From: Rhodobacter ferrooxidans
Lineage (GTDB): Bacteria; Pseudomonadota; Alphaproteobacteria; Rhodobacterales; Rhodobacteraceae
DNA: 64,000 bases
Assembly (NCBI RefSeq): GCF_000176015.1
Contig: NZ_ACYY01000010.1
Coordinates: 59,594-123,593 of the forward strand
Direction of reading: 5' to 3'
A program made the position numbers and the translations under genes. Positions within the stretch are counted from its first letter, which is position 1; every line of letters begins with the position of its first letter. Shown here piece by piece: positions 52,174-61,470 of the stretch. The notes under the pieces were generated by a model that was not told the DNA's origin, did not search any database, and worked only from the letters and a program-made list of their open reading frames with translations.

Positions 52174-55100
52174 GATTTCGGCCTGCGGAGCGGTTTCTTC
52201 GCCTTGGGTTCCGGTTTCCCGCTGTCGACCTCTGGTGGCAGTTCAGCGGCAGCCGGGGCAGCTTCGGTTTTGCGTTCCAGCCGGGCCGGGCGGCCTGCGG
52301 GCGCTGCGGGCACGCCGCTGTCGGATTTGCGCAGCAAGGGTGCCGGGCGGCCCGATGGCGGGTTGGCGGCAGCGGCTTCCGGCGCTTCGGATCGGCGCTG
52401 CAGCGGTGCCGGGCGGCCCGGTGTTGCGGCAGGCGCTGCGGCGGTCTCGTCGCCACGACGCGCCAGTTTCGCCGGGCGCCCCGATGGTGGGCTGGGGGCT
52501 GTGGGTGCCGGCCCGCCGTTGTTCGGGCCGGGGCCGTTGTCGGGTGCAGACGGTGGGGCTGACGGTCCACCATCGGCAACCGCGGCCAGAAAGCGCCGAC
52601 GCACCGAGATGCAGCCCAGCGGGATCACCACCAGCGTCAGGAACGTGGCCACCAGCGAGCCGAACAGCAGCGACACCGCCATGCCGCGGAAGATCGGGTC
52701 GCCCAGCAGCACCATCGAGCCGATCACCAGCGCCAGCGCCGTGATCAGGATCGGCCGCAACCGCACCTGTGCCGCCAGGGTGATGGCATCCTTGACATCG
52801 CGGCCGCCCTGCACCTCGGCGCGGGCGAACTCCACCAGAAGGATCGAGTTGCGCACGATGATGCCCGCCAGCGCAATGAAGCCGATCATCGAGGTGGCGG
52901 TAAAGTCGGCGCCCAGCAGCCAGTGCCCCGGAATGATGCCGATCAGCGTCAGCGGAATCGGCGCCATCACCACCGCCGGCAACAGGAAGCTGCGGAATTC
53001 CGCCACCACCAGGAAATAGATCAGCACCAGCGCCGCGATGAACGCCAGCCCCATGTCGCGGAAGGTGACGTAAGTAACCTCCCACTCGCCGTCCCATTTG
53101 AAGCCGGACACGTCAGACGAGGTCGGGCGGCTGAAGTAATGGCCGCTGATGGTCTGTCCGTCGGGTGTGACGTAGGATTTCAGCGCGCGGTCCACCGCCA
53201 GCATGCCGTAAAGCGGCGCACCCAGCGGGCCGACCACATCCGCGGTCACATATTCCAGCGCGCGCAGATCCTTGTGATAGATCGGCGGTTCGACCGGCAC
53301 CTGCACAAAGCGGCCAAGCTCGCCCAGCGGCACTGTGCCCCCGGTGGCAGTCGGGATCGGCAGCACCAGCAGGTTGCCAAGGTTGACCCGCGTCGCCAGC
53401 GGCGTTTGCAGCACGATCACCGCCTGTTCCAGATTGAAGGTGTTCTGCAACGGCCCGACCTGATAGCCGCCAACCGCCAGCGCGACCTCGCGGTTGATCG
53501 CCTCGACGCTGACCCCGGCCATCGCGGCGCGCAGCCGGTCCACGGTGAACTCCAGCCGGTCAAACGGCTCTTCCATGAAGCTGTTCACGTCGGCCACGTC
53601 GGGCGTCGCTTTGAGGATGCCTTCGATATGGCTGGCAACCTCGCGGCGGATTTCCGCGGTGGGGCCGTAAAGCTCGACCACCACCGGGGCAAGCACTGGC
53701 GGCCCGGGCGGCGCTTCGGCGATGGTCAGGCGGGCATTGGCCTCGGCGGCAATCGGGGCCAGCACCGCGCGGATCTCGGAGGCGATCTCATGGCTGGAGC
53801 GGACGCGTTCCTTCTTGTCCACCAAAGCGATGGCGATATCGCCCTGCCAGGGTTGCCCGCGCAGGAAGTAGTGCCGCACCAAGCCGTTGAAATTGAACGG
53901 CGAGGCGGTTCCGGCATAGGTCTGAAAGCCGGTGATCTCGGGGATCTGTTCCAGTTGCGCGCCGATGCGCTTGGCCAGGTTCTCGGTCACGAACAGGTCG
54001 GTGCCCTCGGGCATGTCGATCACGGCCTGCATTTCGGCGTTGTTGTCGAAGGGCAGCATCTTGAACGCCACCAGCTTCAGCGGAAACATCGCCACGGCGC
54101 CCAACATGCAGGCGATAATCGCCAGCAACGTCAGCCGCCCGATCAGCCGGCTGTCGATGATCGGGGTGATCAGCTTGCTGTAGTATTTGGCGATGATCGT
54201 GGTTTGCCGGTGTTCGGATGCCGCCGCCTTGCGCAGCGTCGCCATCGAGGGTTTCACCTTGGCCGCCAGCCAGGGCACGAACACGAAGGCCGCAAACAGC
54301 GAGAACACCATCGCCGCCGAGGACAGCACCGGGATCGGCAGCATGTAAGGCCCCATCATGCCGCTGACGAATCCCATCGGCAGCAGCGCCGCGACCACGG
54401 TAAAGGTGGCAAGAATGGTGGGGTTGCCGACCTCGTCCACCGCGGCAACGGTGACCTCGTCGCCGGTATCCTCTTGCGCCAGCCAGCGGCGGTAGATGTT
54501 CTCGACCACCACGATGGCATCATCGACCAGAATCCCGATGGCGAAGACCAGCGCGAACATCGACACCCGGTTGATGGTGAAATTCAGCACATAGGCCACC
54601 GCCAGCGACATCAAGAGCACGGCGGGAATGGTGATCAGCACGATGATCGCGGGGCGCACCCCCATGGTGACGAAGGCCAGCACCGTCACCAGCGCCGAGA
54701 CGATGAACAGCTTCAGGATCAGGTGCGAGACCTTGTCGGAGGCGGTGGCGCCGTAGTTGCGCGTCACCGTCACATCCACCGCCGCCGGGATCAGCGTGCC
54801 GGTCATCGCCTGCAATTCATCCAGCACGGTGGTTGCCACATCGACGCCGTTGGTGCCGTGCTTCTTGGCCACCGCCACCGTCACCGCCGCCTTGGTGGTA
54901 AAGGCGCCATCCTCGCCGCGCTGGGTGTCTGCGACGATCGAGCGGGTCTCGGAGTCGCCCAGCCGGATGCTGGCGATGTCGCGCAGAAACACCGGCCGGT
55001 TCTGGTTCACCGCAACCACCAGATCACCGATCTCGGCGGCATTGGTCAGCAGATCGCCGGAAAACACATCAAACCACAGGCTGCCGTCGATCACATTGCC

Positions 55101-55835
55101 CGCAGGCACCCGCTGGTTCGCCGCCGAGATCGCCTGCGCCACCATGCTCATGGTCAACTGGAACGTCGCCAGCCGGGCCGGATCGACCTCGACCCGCACC
55201 TGTTCCAGACTGCCGCCGGTGACAAAGCTGAGGCCGGTGTTGGGCAGCGACTTGAACCGCTGTTCCACATCCAGCCCAAGCTTGCGCAACTGCACCAGAT
55301 CAAGCTGATCGGAGGCCAGCGTCACCGTGACCAGCGGCACATCGTCGATCGACTTCGGCTTGACCAGCGGCGGCAGCACGCCCTTGGGGATGCGGTCCAT
55401 GTTGGATTGCAGCTTGTCATACAGCTTGACCAGCGACGATTCCATCTGCTCGCCGACCTCGAACTGCACCGTGACCATCGACATGCCGTCACGCGACATC
55501 GAATAGACGTGCTTGACCCCGGAAAGCTCGGACATCAGCCGTTCCAGCGGTTCCGAGATCAGGTTGGTCACCTCGGCCGCCGAGGCGCCGGGATCGGCCA
55601 CCATGATATCGACCATCGGCACCGAGATTTGCGGGTCTTCCTCGCGCGGGGTGACCATCAGGCCCAAGGCCCCGATCAGGAAAAACCCCGCCAGCAGCAA
55701 GGGAGTCAGCGGCGAGCGGATGAAGGCCCGCGCCGTGCGCCCGGCGATGCCAAGACCCCAGGCACCGCCATGACCGGCGACCGCGGCATGTGCCGGGGCG
55801 TCAGGCTGGGAAATGGGGGACATCGGCTCGGTCAT
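52170..55835 (-). CDS. RND-family efflux pump with repetitive C-terminal tail
   Basis: 1221-residue inner-membrane proton-driven RND transporter (AcrB superfamily), normally about 1030-1080 residues. The first span (about 37-60) is followed by the porter region TPREEDPQISVPMVDIMVADPG; RND core motifs include GILVDDAIVVVENIYRRW (about 435-452) with the paired Asp of the proton relay. Residues 1085-1221 form an extra cytoplasmic tail, Pro/Ala-rich and basic, with four GRPA(P/K/R)L-x-R(R/K) repeats spaced about 20 residues. It pairs with the adaptor 21 bp upstream; no outer-membrane TolC gene is present. Substrate unknown. Confidence 0.88.
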   Translation of the reverse strand: MTEPMSPISQPDAPAHAAVAGHGGAWGLGIAGRTARAFIRSPLTPLLLAGFFLIGALGLMVTPREEDPQISVPMVDIMVADPGASAAEVTNLISEPLERLMSELSGVKHVYSMSRDGMSMVTVQFEVGEQMESSLVKLYDKLQSNMDRIPKGVLPPLVKPKSIDDVPLVTVTLASDQLDLVQLRKLGLDVEQRFKSLPNTGLSFVTGGSLEQVRVEVDPARLATFQLTMSMVAQAISAANQRVPAGNVIDGSLWFDVFSGDLLTNAAEIGDLVVAVNQNRPVFLRDIASIRLGDSETRSIVADTQRGEDGAFTTKAAVTVAVAKKHGTNGVDVATTVLDELQAMTGTLIPAAVDVTVTRNYGATASDKVSHLILKLFIVSALVTVLAFVTMGVRPAIIVLITIPAVLLMSLAVAYVLNFTINRVSMFALVFAIGILVDDAIVVVENIYRRWLAQEDTGDEVTVAAVDEVGNPTILATFTVVAALLPMGFVSGMMGPYMLPIPVLSSAAMVFSLFAAFVFVPWLAAKVKPSMATLRKAAASEHRQTTIIAKYYSKLITPIIDSRLIGRLTLLAIIACMLGAVAMFPLKLVAFKMLPFDNNAEMQAVIDMPEGTDLFVTENLAKRIGAQLEQIPEITGFQTYAGTASPFNFNGLVRHYFLRGQPWQGDIAIALVDKKERVRSSHEIASEIRAVLAPIAAEANARLTIAEAPPGPPVLAPVVVELYGPTAEIRREVASHIEGILKATPDVADVNSFMEEPFDRLEFTVDRLRAAMAGVSVEAINREVALAVGGYQVGPLQNTFNLEQAVIVLQTPLATRVNLGNLLVLPIPTATGGTVPLGELGRFVQVPVEPPIYHKDLRALEYVTADVVGPLGAPLYGMLAVDRALKSYVTPDGQTISGHYFSRPTSSDVSGFKWDGEWEVTYVTFRDMGLAFIAALVLIYFLVVAEFRSFLLPAVVMAPIPLTLIGIIPGHWLLGADFTATSMIGFIALAGIIVRNSILLVEFARAEVQGGRDVKDAITLAAQVRLRPILITALALVIGSMVLLGDPIFRGMAVSLLFGSLVATFLTLVVIPLGCISVRRRFLAAVADGGPSAPPSAPDNGPGPNNGGPAPTAPSPPSGRPAKLARRGDETAAAPAATPGRPAPLQRRSEAPEAAAANPPSGRPAPLLRKSDSGVPAAPAGRPARLERKTEAAPAAAELPPEVDSGKPEPKAKKPLRRPKS

Positions 55836-55856
55836 GGCGTTCTGTGCACCCCCCGG

Positions 55857-57152
55857 TCAGCGGTTGGACCCGGCGAGCGAGTCGCCGGATTTGAGGTCAG
55901 CCGACGGATTTGCCACCACCGACTCGCCGGTTTGCAGCCCCGACAGCACGGCGGTGTTGGGGCCCTGCACCTCGCCCAGCCGCAGCACACGCATCTCGAC
56001 CGTGCCGCGGCCATCCACCGCAAAGGCCACTGGCAAGCTGCCGCGCCGGGCGATGGCCGAGTTCGGAATCGCCGGGGCCAGCGCCGAGGGGCTGCCGCCA
56101 CCCGGCTGTGTCACCCAGGCCACCGCAAACATGCCCGGTGCCGCCGGGGCATCGGCCGGCAGGGCCAGCCGCACCGTCACTGTGCGCTGGCCATCCGACG
56201 CGCCCGGAAAGATTTGTGATACCGGTGCCCAAAGGTTCACCGCGCCCAGCGTGACCGGCACCTGCTCGCCGACCCGCAGGTTGGCCACCTGTTCCAGCGG
56301 CACCTCGATGCGCAGGTCCAGTTGGTCCACATCCGCCAGATCCATCAGCGGCTGGCCCGGTTGCACAATGTCGCCCACCCGCACATAGCGCTGCATGATC
56401 GCGGCCTGGGCCGGGGCCACCGCCCGCAGATCGCGCAGGCGGGCATCCAGCATGTCGATATGCGCCTGCGCACCGGCCAGCGCGGCAATCTGCCCCTCGT
56501 AGGCCATGCGCGCTGCGTTCACGACAGGCCAGTCTTTCTGCGCCTGCTGTTGGGTCAGCATCGGGCTGGAACTGCCGAAGGGTGTGGTGGGGCTGCCGGT
56601 CAGGCCGGGCAGCATCTGGCCGAAAAAGCTTTGCGCCATATTGTAAAGCGGCACCGACGAGCGGTCGTAGGCATCGTAAAGCGGCCCGCCAAGCGGCGAG
56701 GTGCGGTTGCCGTACAGGTCGTGGTAAAGCTGGGTCTGGGCGTTTTGCGACCGGGCCATTTCGGCCGACAGCGTGGCCCAGGCGGCGCGGTATTCCGGCT
56801 GCAAGCCGCTGTCATCCAGCGCCACCGCAACCTGACCCGCCTGCAACCGCTCGCCTTCTTGCCCGGCGACATAGGTCACCCGGCCCGGTGCCTGCGCCGT
56901 CAGTCGCACCGAATGGCGCGGCTCGACATGACCACCCAGCCGCACGCGCTCGGCGGCGGGCATCTGCGACACCGCCACCACCTGGTCGCGCATCGTGAAA
57001 AATGCATTTGCCTGAGCCACGGCAACCGGCGCTTCCGGCGCGGGGGTTCCGCCGCCCAGCCACCACACCACGATCCCGCCGGCCAAAGCCGCAAGAAAAA
57101 AGGTGCCAAATCTGGAAACCGCAGAACTCATGCAGCCAGCCCTTTCGCGCAC
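55857..57152 (-). CDS. RND periplasmic adaptor (HlyD/membrane fusion protein)
   Basis: 431 residues (424 if the ATG at 57131 is used). N-terminal membrane anchor (about 13-34, FGTFFLAALAGGIVVWWLGG), lipoyl/barrel-sandwich halves (RLTAQAPGRVTYVAGQEGERLQAGQVAVALDD, about 83-114, and APAQAAIMQRYVRVGDIVQPGQPL near 247-270), an alpha hairpin between them with an unusual Gly/Pro/Met-rich insert (about 150-200: LYNMAQSFFGQMLPGLTGSP), and a C-terminal beta domain. It links the RND pump to the periplasm or outer membrane. 19 bp after the SCP2 gene. Confidence 0.88.
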   Translation of the reverse strand: MRERAGCMSSAVSRFGTFFLAALAGGIVVWWLGGGTPAPEAPVAVAQANAFFTMRDQVVAVSQMPAAERVRLGGHVEPRHSVRLTAQAPGRVTYVAGQEGERLQAGQVAVALDDSGLQPEYRAAWATLSAEMARSQNAQTQLYHDLYGNRTSPLGGPLYDAYDRSSVPLYNMAQSFFGQMLPGLTGSPTTPFGSSSPMLTQQQAQKDWPVVNAARMAYEGQIAALAGAQAHIDMLDARLRDLRAVAPAQAAIMQRYVRVGDIVQPGQPLMDLADVDQLDLRIEVPLEQVANLRVGEQVPVTLGAVNLWAPVSQIFPGASDGQRTVTVRLALPADAPAAPGMFAVAWVTQPGGGSPSALAPAIPNSAIARRGSLPVAFAVDGRGTVEMRVLRLGEVQGPNTAVLSGLQTGESVVANPSADLKSGDSLAGSNR

Positions 57153-57171
57153 ATTAAGAAGGTCTTGCAGA

Positions 57172-57576
57172 TCAGCTGGTCGCGACGCGCCCCATCACCG
57201 AGAAGCTCTTGATGAAGGGGCCGGCCATCGCCGGATTCTTCACCATGGCACCATAGTCGCCGGTCTTGAATTTCAGCTTGCCGGTGGTGTAGGCCATGCC
57301 CATCGCCATCATGCCAAGCCCGCCGTCGCACCACTTTTTCCAGTCAGCGGGCTTGGCCCGAAGATCCCAGTTCAGCGGTTGACCGCTGTAGGCACCGGCG
57401 CCGGTGACATAGCCATTCTCGACTTGCAAATAGCCGCGCGGCTGATCTTCGCCGTCAAAGCCATAGCCGATGTTCGAACTGAAGCCGATCTTGGCCAGCG
57501 CATCGCCAAGGTCGGATTCGTCGTTCCAGGCATTGCCGTAATCGACCATCCAGTCGTCAGAAAACAATTCGGGCAT
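57172..57576 (-). CDS. SCP2 sterol-carrier-domain protein
   Basis: 134-residue single-domain SCP2-like lipid-binding protein, no signal peptide. Family features: GFDGEDQPRGYLQVENG (about 40-56), LNWDLRAKPADWKKWCDGG (about 68-86) and the diagnostic AYTTGKLKFKTGDYGAMVKNP followed by PFIKSFSVMGRV. SCP2 domains bind lipids or acyl chains in a hydrophobic tunnel. As first gene of the operon 57576-48971 it may bring a hydrophobic substrate to the RND pump, which is inference. Start ATG at 57576 after GGAGGAGC. Confidence 0.87.
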   Translation of the reverse strand: MPELFSDDWMVDYGNAWNDESDLGDALAKIGFSSNIGYGFDGEDQPRGYLQVENGYVTGAGAYSGQPLNWDLRAKPADWKKWCDGGLGMMAMGMAYTTGKLKFKTGDYGAMVKNPAMAGPFIKSFSVMGRVATS

Positions 57577-57988
57577 TGATCAGCTCCTCCACTTCAGGCG
57601 GCCCTCCCAAGCCACCTTTCCTCCGTCTTGCGTCCACACGTTCAGATCGTGCGGTCCAGTCTTTTTGGCTGCTCGGCGAGGCTCGGGTAGAAATATTTTT
57701 TTTCCGAATCGGTATTTTCAATTAACTTGTGTTTATATCTTTCCATATACCGTTAACGACATTCTTGTCTATGGTATTGTTTGGCCAATCATTTCTTGAA
57801 TTCGCCGGCAGGTTTCGCGTGCCGACACAATCCAGCTCCGCTGGCTGGCTTAAACTCGATGACGTCAACAATCCGATCCGAATCGCGCAGCCTTGATGGA
57901 TGTGCCGACGAGATGACGCAACCTGGGCTTGCGTGTGCAAGTGGTTGTCAAATGTCACACGGTCGCCCCAAGCGGCCCGAAACTGCGG
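57577..57988. promoter_or_regulatory. 412-bp intergenic region with AT-rich promoter zone
   Basis: Between the sLpl(AB) stop and the SCP2 start, both on the minus strand, so it should hold the promoter of the SCP2/RND operon. Bases 57688-57800 are strikingly AT-rich for this genome, with an 8-T run at 57695-57702, CGTTAACG (57751-57758) and related GGTAT/ATACC segments around it. No clear -24/-12 sigma-54 element and no gene are seen. Confidence 0.55.
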
Positions 57989-59083
57989 TCAGGCACCCGG
58001 GATTGGCGCGTCCGCCGCCAATGGGGCTGCAATCGCCGCGCCCAAGGCAGTGGCGAAATCCTGTGGCGTGGCGGTCAGGATTCCGGCACGGGCGCGGGTG
58101 AAAAACGCCGCGACGGCGCTGTCGATCTCGGCCACGGCAACGCCGCGCAGCGCGGCTTCCAGATCGGGGATGATGCGCGGCGGCGTGGCGAAGAAGTCGC
58201 CGGTGAACAGCACTTCGCGGATGCGGTCCTGACCCGGGCCTTCCAGCCGCAGATGGGCTGTGATGCTGCCGCCTGGGCTGGCATGGCTGGCCTGGCGCAC
58301 GTCGGCCGCGGCAGAGTTGTCAAGGCTGTAAACGAAGTCGTCCTGACCGATTTCCTCGGCAAATATGCGGGCGGCGGCGGCTTCCTCGCCGGGCAAGATC
58401 GCGCCCCAGACCGGGTCAATACCCAGCCGTTCGGCAAAGGCCGCCAGCAGCGCCTCTTTCACCTCGGCGGCAGGCGGCGGTGCGCCGTTGAACAGCTCGG
58501 TCAGGGTGACCACGCGCTGTGCGGCATTGCTTTGGCCATGCCGGGCCAGCTTGGCGGCGGGGATGTTCAGCAGCGACGCCATCCGCGCGCCGTCCATGGC
58601 CACCAGCACGGTGCCCTGATAAAAGATCGTGTCATCGTCGAAAAACCCGCCGGTGCCCGAGATCTTGCGGCCCTCCACCTCGATATCGTTGCGCGGGCGA
58701 TAGCGGGCACTGATGCCCAGCCGCGACATGCCATCCGCCGCCGCCTCGCAGAACGCCCGCGCCACCTCGGCCAGCGTCGGCAGGCCCAGCGTGACCCGGT
58801 TGGCCACGATCTCCCAGCCGAACTGGCCTTCATCCAGATACAGCGCGCCACCACCGGTGACCCTGCGCCCGATGCCGACCCCCGCCGCCCGGCAGGCCGG
58901 CAGGTTCAATTCCTGGCTGATCGCCTGATGCCGCCCGACCAGCACCGAGGGCGGAAAGGTCAGAAAGCGGATGGTGTCCGGCGTGGTGCCCGCCCGGTGC
59001 CCCTCGATCAGCGCCTGATCGAAGGCCATCTGGTCGCGGCAATGCCGGATGCCGGTGTCGATCACCCGAAAGGGTCTGGCCAT
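57989..59083 (-). CDS. lipoate-protein ligase with LplB-like domain, sLpl(AB) type
   Basis: 364-residue ligase attaching lipoate or octanoate to carrier proteins via an acyl-adenylate. Catalytic domain residues 1-245: RRVTGGGALYLDEGQFGWEI (73-92) and NDIEVEGRKISGTGG (132-146; Lys140 is the expected catalytic lysine). Residues 250-340 form the accessory LplB-like domain (ITAHLRLEGPGQDRIREVLFTGDFF). Genomic setting beside two radical-SAM proteins and a LipT-type flavoprotein matches the sLpl(AB)/LipS1/LipS2/LipT lipoate-assembly route known from sulfur oxidisers with sHdr. Last gene of the five-gene operon. Confidence 0.82.
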   Translation of the reverse strand: MARPFRVIDTGIRHCRDQMAFDQALIEGHRAGTTPDTIRFLTFPPSVLVGRHQAISQELNLPACRAAGVGIGRRVTGGGALYLDEGQFGWEIVANRVTLGLPTLAEVARAFCEAAADGMSRLGISARYRPRNDIEVEGRKISGTGGFFDDDTIFYQGTVLVAMDGARMASLLNIPAAKLARHGQSNAAQRVVTLTELFNGAPPPAAEVKEALLAAFAERLGIDPVWGAILPGEEAAAARIFAEEIGQDDFVYSLDNSAAADVRQASHASPGGSITAHLRLEGPGQDRIREVLFTGDFFATPPRIIPDLEAALRGVAVAEIDSAVAAFFTRARAGILTATPQDFATALGAAIAAPLAADAPIPGA

Positions 59084-59095
59084 GGTGTCCCCCGC

Positions 59096-60388
59096 TTATA
59101 GCGTGTCGAATTCCTCGCCCGGCGTGTAGCTTTCGCCGGGGCGGTTCATGTCCAACTGGCTGCGCACCTTGCGGATATCGACCGGCTGCAACGGGAACGG
59201 ATACGAGGCGATGTCCGACACCGGGCTGTCGCCATAGGGCCGGTCGCAGGCCGAGATATCCTCGGCAAACTTGCCCGGGCAGCCCGAGGTGCGAAAGGCG
59301 ATGCCGGCGTCGATGATGGCGGAAAGCTCGGATGCGGGCAGGCCGAAATCGGTAACCCGGCCCTGATCGTCGAACCGCATCTGATCCAGCCGCACGCCGC
59401 AGTAATCCAGCAGATAACGCGCCAGCTGCACCCGGCGCCACTGATCGCGCGGAGTGGCGGGCAGGTGGTCCATCAGGCTGCCCTTCTCCGGGAAAAAGCA
59501 GAACAGATGGCTGTGGCCGCCCAGATCGACCAGGTTTTGCACCACTTCCAGCGTGTCTCGTTCGCTTTCGCCCATGCCGACGATCAGATGCGCGCCGAAC
59601 TTCTGCGGGCCAAAGACGTCGCGGGCATCCATCAGGATTTCCCAATATTTGGCCCAGGTGTGCGGCGACTGCACGCCCTTGCCGCGGGTGCGGTCGAAAA
59701 TCTCGGGCGTGGCGGCATCCAGCGCCACGGTGAAAATGTCCGACCCCATGTCACGCAGCCGGGTCACATCGGCGCGGGTCATGGTCGTGGGATTGGACAG
59801 GATCGAGATCGGCAGCGCGTCGGGGTCGATCCGGTCGGTCCATTTCTTCAGCACGGTAAAGGTGTCGGCATCGGAATTGGGATGGGTGATCATCGAGATG
59901 CACATGCGGTGAAACGGCGTGCCGGGCAGGTCGGCGGCGATGCGGTCCACCACCTCGTCCATCGGCACGGCGGGCCAATCGACGCGAATGAAATTGCGGT
60001 CGGCATAGTTGCGCTCGGCCTCGCGGTGGCGGGCCAGACCGCAATAGGCGCAATTGGCGCGGCAACCTTCGGGGTAGGTCAGCAGCAGGTTCAGGCAGCG
60101 GGTGCAGGCGCAGCCATGCATCTTGCCTTCCACCAGCCCCAGCGTGATCGCGGCGGCGGTGGACATCTGCACATAATCAGGCGAGCGCATGTTGGGCGTC
60201 ATCACCCGGTAGTCGGGGCGGTAAAGCCCGTCCGGGGTCACGTCGGCCTGGGTGACCGGGCGGCCATTGCGCAGGGCTTGCGGCACCTTTTCCGGGTGAC
60301 GCGGCTGCATCGCTTCGAACGGGTTGAAATCAAGGCCATCGGCGCGGGGTTGCGCCGGTTGGGTGCCTTCGGGTTTCAGACAGGTCAT
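59096..60388 (-). CDS. lipS2: radical SAM lipoyl synthase component (LipS2-like)
   Basis: 430-residue radical SAM enzyme. SAM-cluster motif CRANCAYC (Cys109, 113, 116), preceded by Cys93, Cys95 and Cys98 (GCACTRC), which probably hold an auxiliary cluster serving as sulfur donor, and a late RTSGCPGK that may supply a cluster ligand. The barrel is residues 105-330, with SILSNPTTMTRADVTRLRDMGSDIFTVALDAATPE. Paired LipS1/LipS2 enzymes each insert one sulfur into octanoyl chains. Which of the two this gene represents is assigned only by operon order and size. Overlaps lipT by 4 bp; 12 bp before sLpl(AB). Confidence 0.72.
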   Translation of the reverse strand: MTCLKPEGTQPAQPRADGLDFNPFEAMQPRHPEKVPQALRNGRPVTQADVTPDGLYRPDYRVMTPNMRSPDYVQMSTAAAITLGLVEGKMHGCACTRCLNLLLTYPEGCRANCAYCGLARHREAERNYADRNFIRVDWPAVPMDEVVDRIAADLPGTPFHRMCISMITHPNSDADTFTVLKKWTDRIDPDALPISILSNPTTMTRADVTRLRDMGSDIFTVALDAATPEIFDRTRGKGVQSPHTWAKYWEILMDARDVFGPQKFGAHLIVGMGESERDTLEVVQNLVDLGGHSHLFCFFPEKGSLMDHLPATPRDQWRRVQLARYLLDYCGVRLDQMRFDDQGRVTDFGLPASELSAIIDAGIAFRTSGCPGKFAEDISACDRPYGDSPVSDIASYPFPLQPVDIRKVRSQLDMNRPGESYTPGEEFDTL

Positions 60389-61470
60389 GCGGGAATCTCC
60401 TCGGGCAAGGGGCTGCGCTGCCAGTAGTCGCCAAAGGCGATCCAGGAGCGGCGAAGGGCGGCAGGCCCCGGAAGGCCGCCGCGGGCATAGTGCGACATCA
60501 ACTCGCCGCGGCGCTGCAACGCCAGGGCCAGCGAGGGGCCAAGCAGGTCGGTCACCTCCTCGGCGTAGTCAACGGCGGCTTCAGGTTTTCCTGCGGCGAT
60601 CCGGGCGGCGGCATCCCCCGCCAGGCGGCCCGACAGCACGGCGGCATTGATCCCGGCGCCGGTGATCGGGTTGGCCAGCCCCGCCGCATCACCCGCCAGC
60701 AGCACCGGCATGCCACCGGCGCGGCCTTCCAGCCCGCAAATGCCGCCCACCGGAATCGCCCCGCCGGTCAGGCGGCGGATGGCGGGGCCAATCCGGCCCT
60801 CGGCCACAAGCTGACGGCGCAGGGTTTCCAGCAGCGGTTTCAGCAGCGCCTTGGCTTCGGGCGCCACACCGAGCCCCAGGTTCGCCTCGGCACCGCGCGG
60901 GAACAGCCAGCCATAGCCGCCCACCATTTCCGGCGACAGGAAAATATCGGTGGCCTGATGCGGCGCGGTCAGCGGCACGGTGATCTGCCGCGCCTCGACC
61001 AGCGCGCGGTTTTCCATCCCGGACAGCCGCCCCACGGTCGAGCGCGGCCCATCGGCGCCAATGATCACCTGCGGATAAAAGCAGTCGCCCGAGGCAAGAC
61101 GCGCCTCGCCGTTCTCGACCGTCAGCAGGGCCTCGGCGGTGATGATGGTTGCCCCGGCAGCGCGGGCTTCGTCAACCAATGCCGCATCAAAGGCCGCTCT
61201 GTCGATCATCACGCCGCGGAAATCCGGAGTATGGGTGCAGGTGCCGCCCAGATAGGTGTCCATCGCCGCGATTTCTTGCAGTGCCGCCAGCCGCACCGCT
61301 GCGGTATCGGCCCCCAGCAACGCGGGCACGAACTCGGCGCATTGCACCGGCAGGCCGGGGGTCGGGCGGCGGTCCAGCGCCAGCACCCTTGCACCCGACC
61401 GGGCCGCAGCCGTAGCAGCCGAAGCGCCGGCCGGGCCAAGCCCCACCACCAGAACATCGACCCGGTTCAT
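60385..61470 (-). CDS. lipT: FAD-dependent oxidoreductase, LipT / geranylgeranyl-reductase family
   Basis: 361-residue flavoprotein of the geranylgeranyl-reductase-like family. FAD site VDVLVVGLGPAGASAATAAARSG (4-26), the GADGPRSTVGRLSG region (about 163-176) and the C-terminal VLLAGDAAGLANPITGAGINAAVLSG (about 278-303). In LipS1/LipS2-type lipoate clusters this flavoprotein, LipT, probably supplies electrons to the radical SAM partners. It overlaps both radical SAM genes by 4 bp, which argues for that role rather than lipid reduction. Start at 61470 (MNRVDVLVVG). Confidence 0.77.
   Translation of the reverse strand: MNRVDVLVVGLGPAGASAATAAARSGARVLALDRRPTPGLPVQCAEFVPALLGADTAAVRLAALQEIAAMDTYLGGTCTHTPDFRGVMIDRAAFDAALVDEARAAGATIITAEALLTVENGEARLASGDCFYPQVIIGADGPRSTVGRLSGMENRALVEARQITVPLTAPHQATDIFLSPEMVGGYGWLFPRGAEANLGLGVAPEAKALLKPLLETLRRQLVAEGRIGPAIRRLTGGAIPVGGICGLEGRAGGMPVLLAGDAAGLANPITGAGINAAVLSGRLAGDAAARIAAGKPEAAVDYAEEVTDLLGPSLALALQRRGELMSHYARGGLPGPAALRRSWIAFGDYWQRSPLPEEIPA

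Noticed and set aside
52923..56219. Plus-strand open frame of about 1100 codons
   Set aside because: Antisense of the RND pump and adaptor, composition dominated by His, Arg, Gly, Asp and Gln; no protein family is seen.
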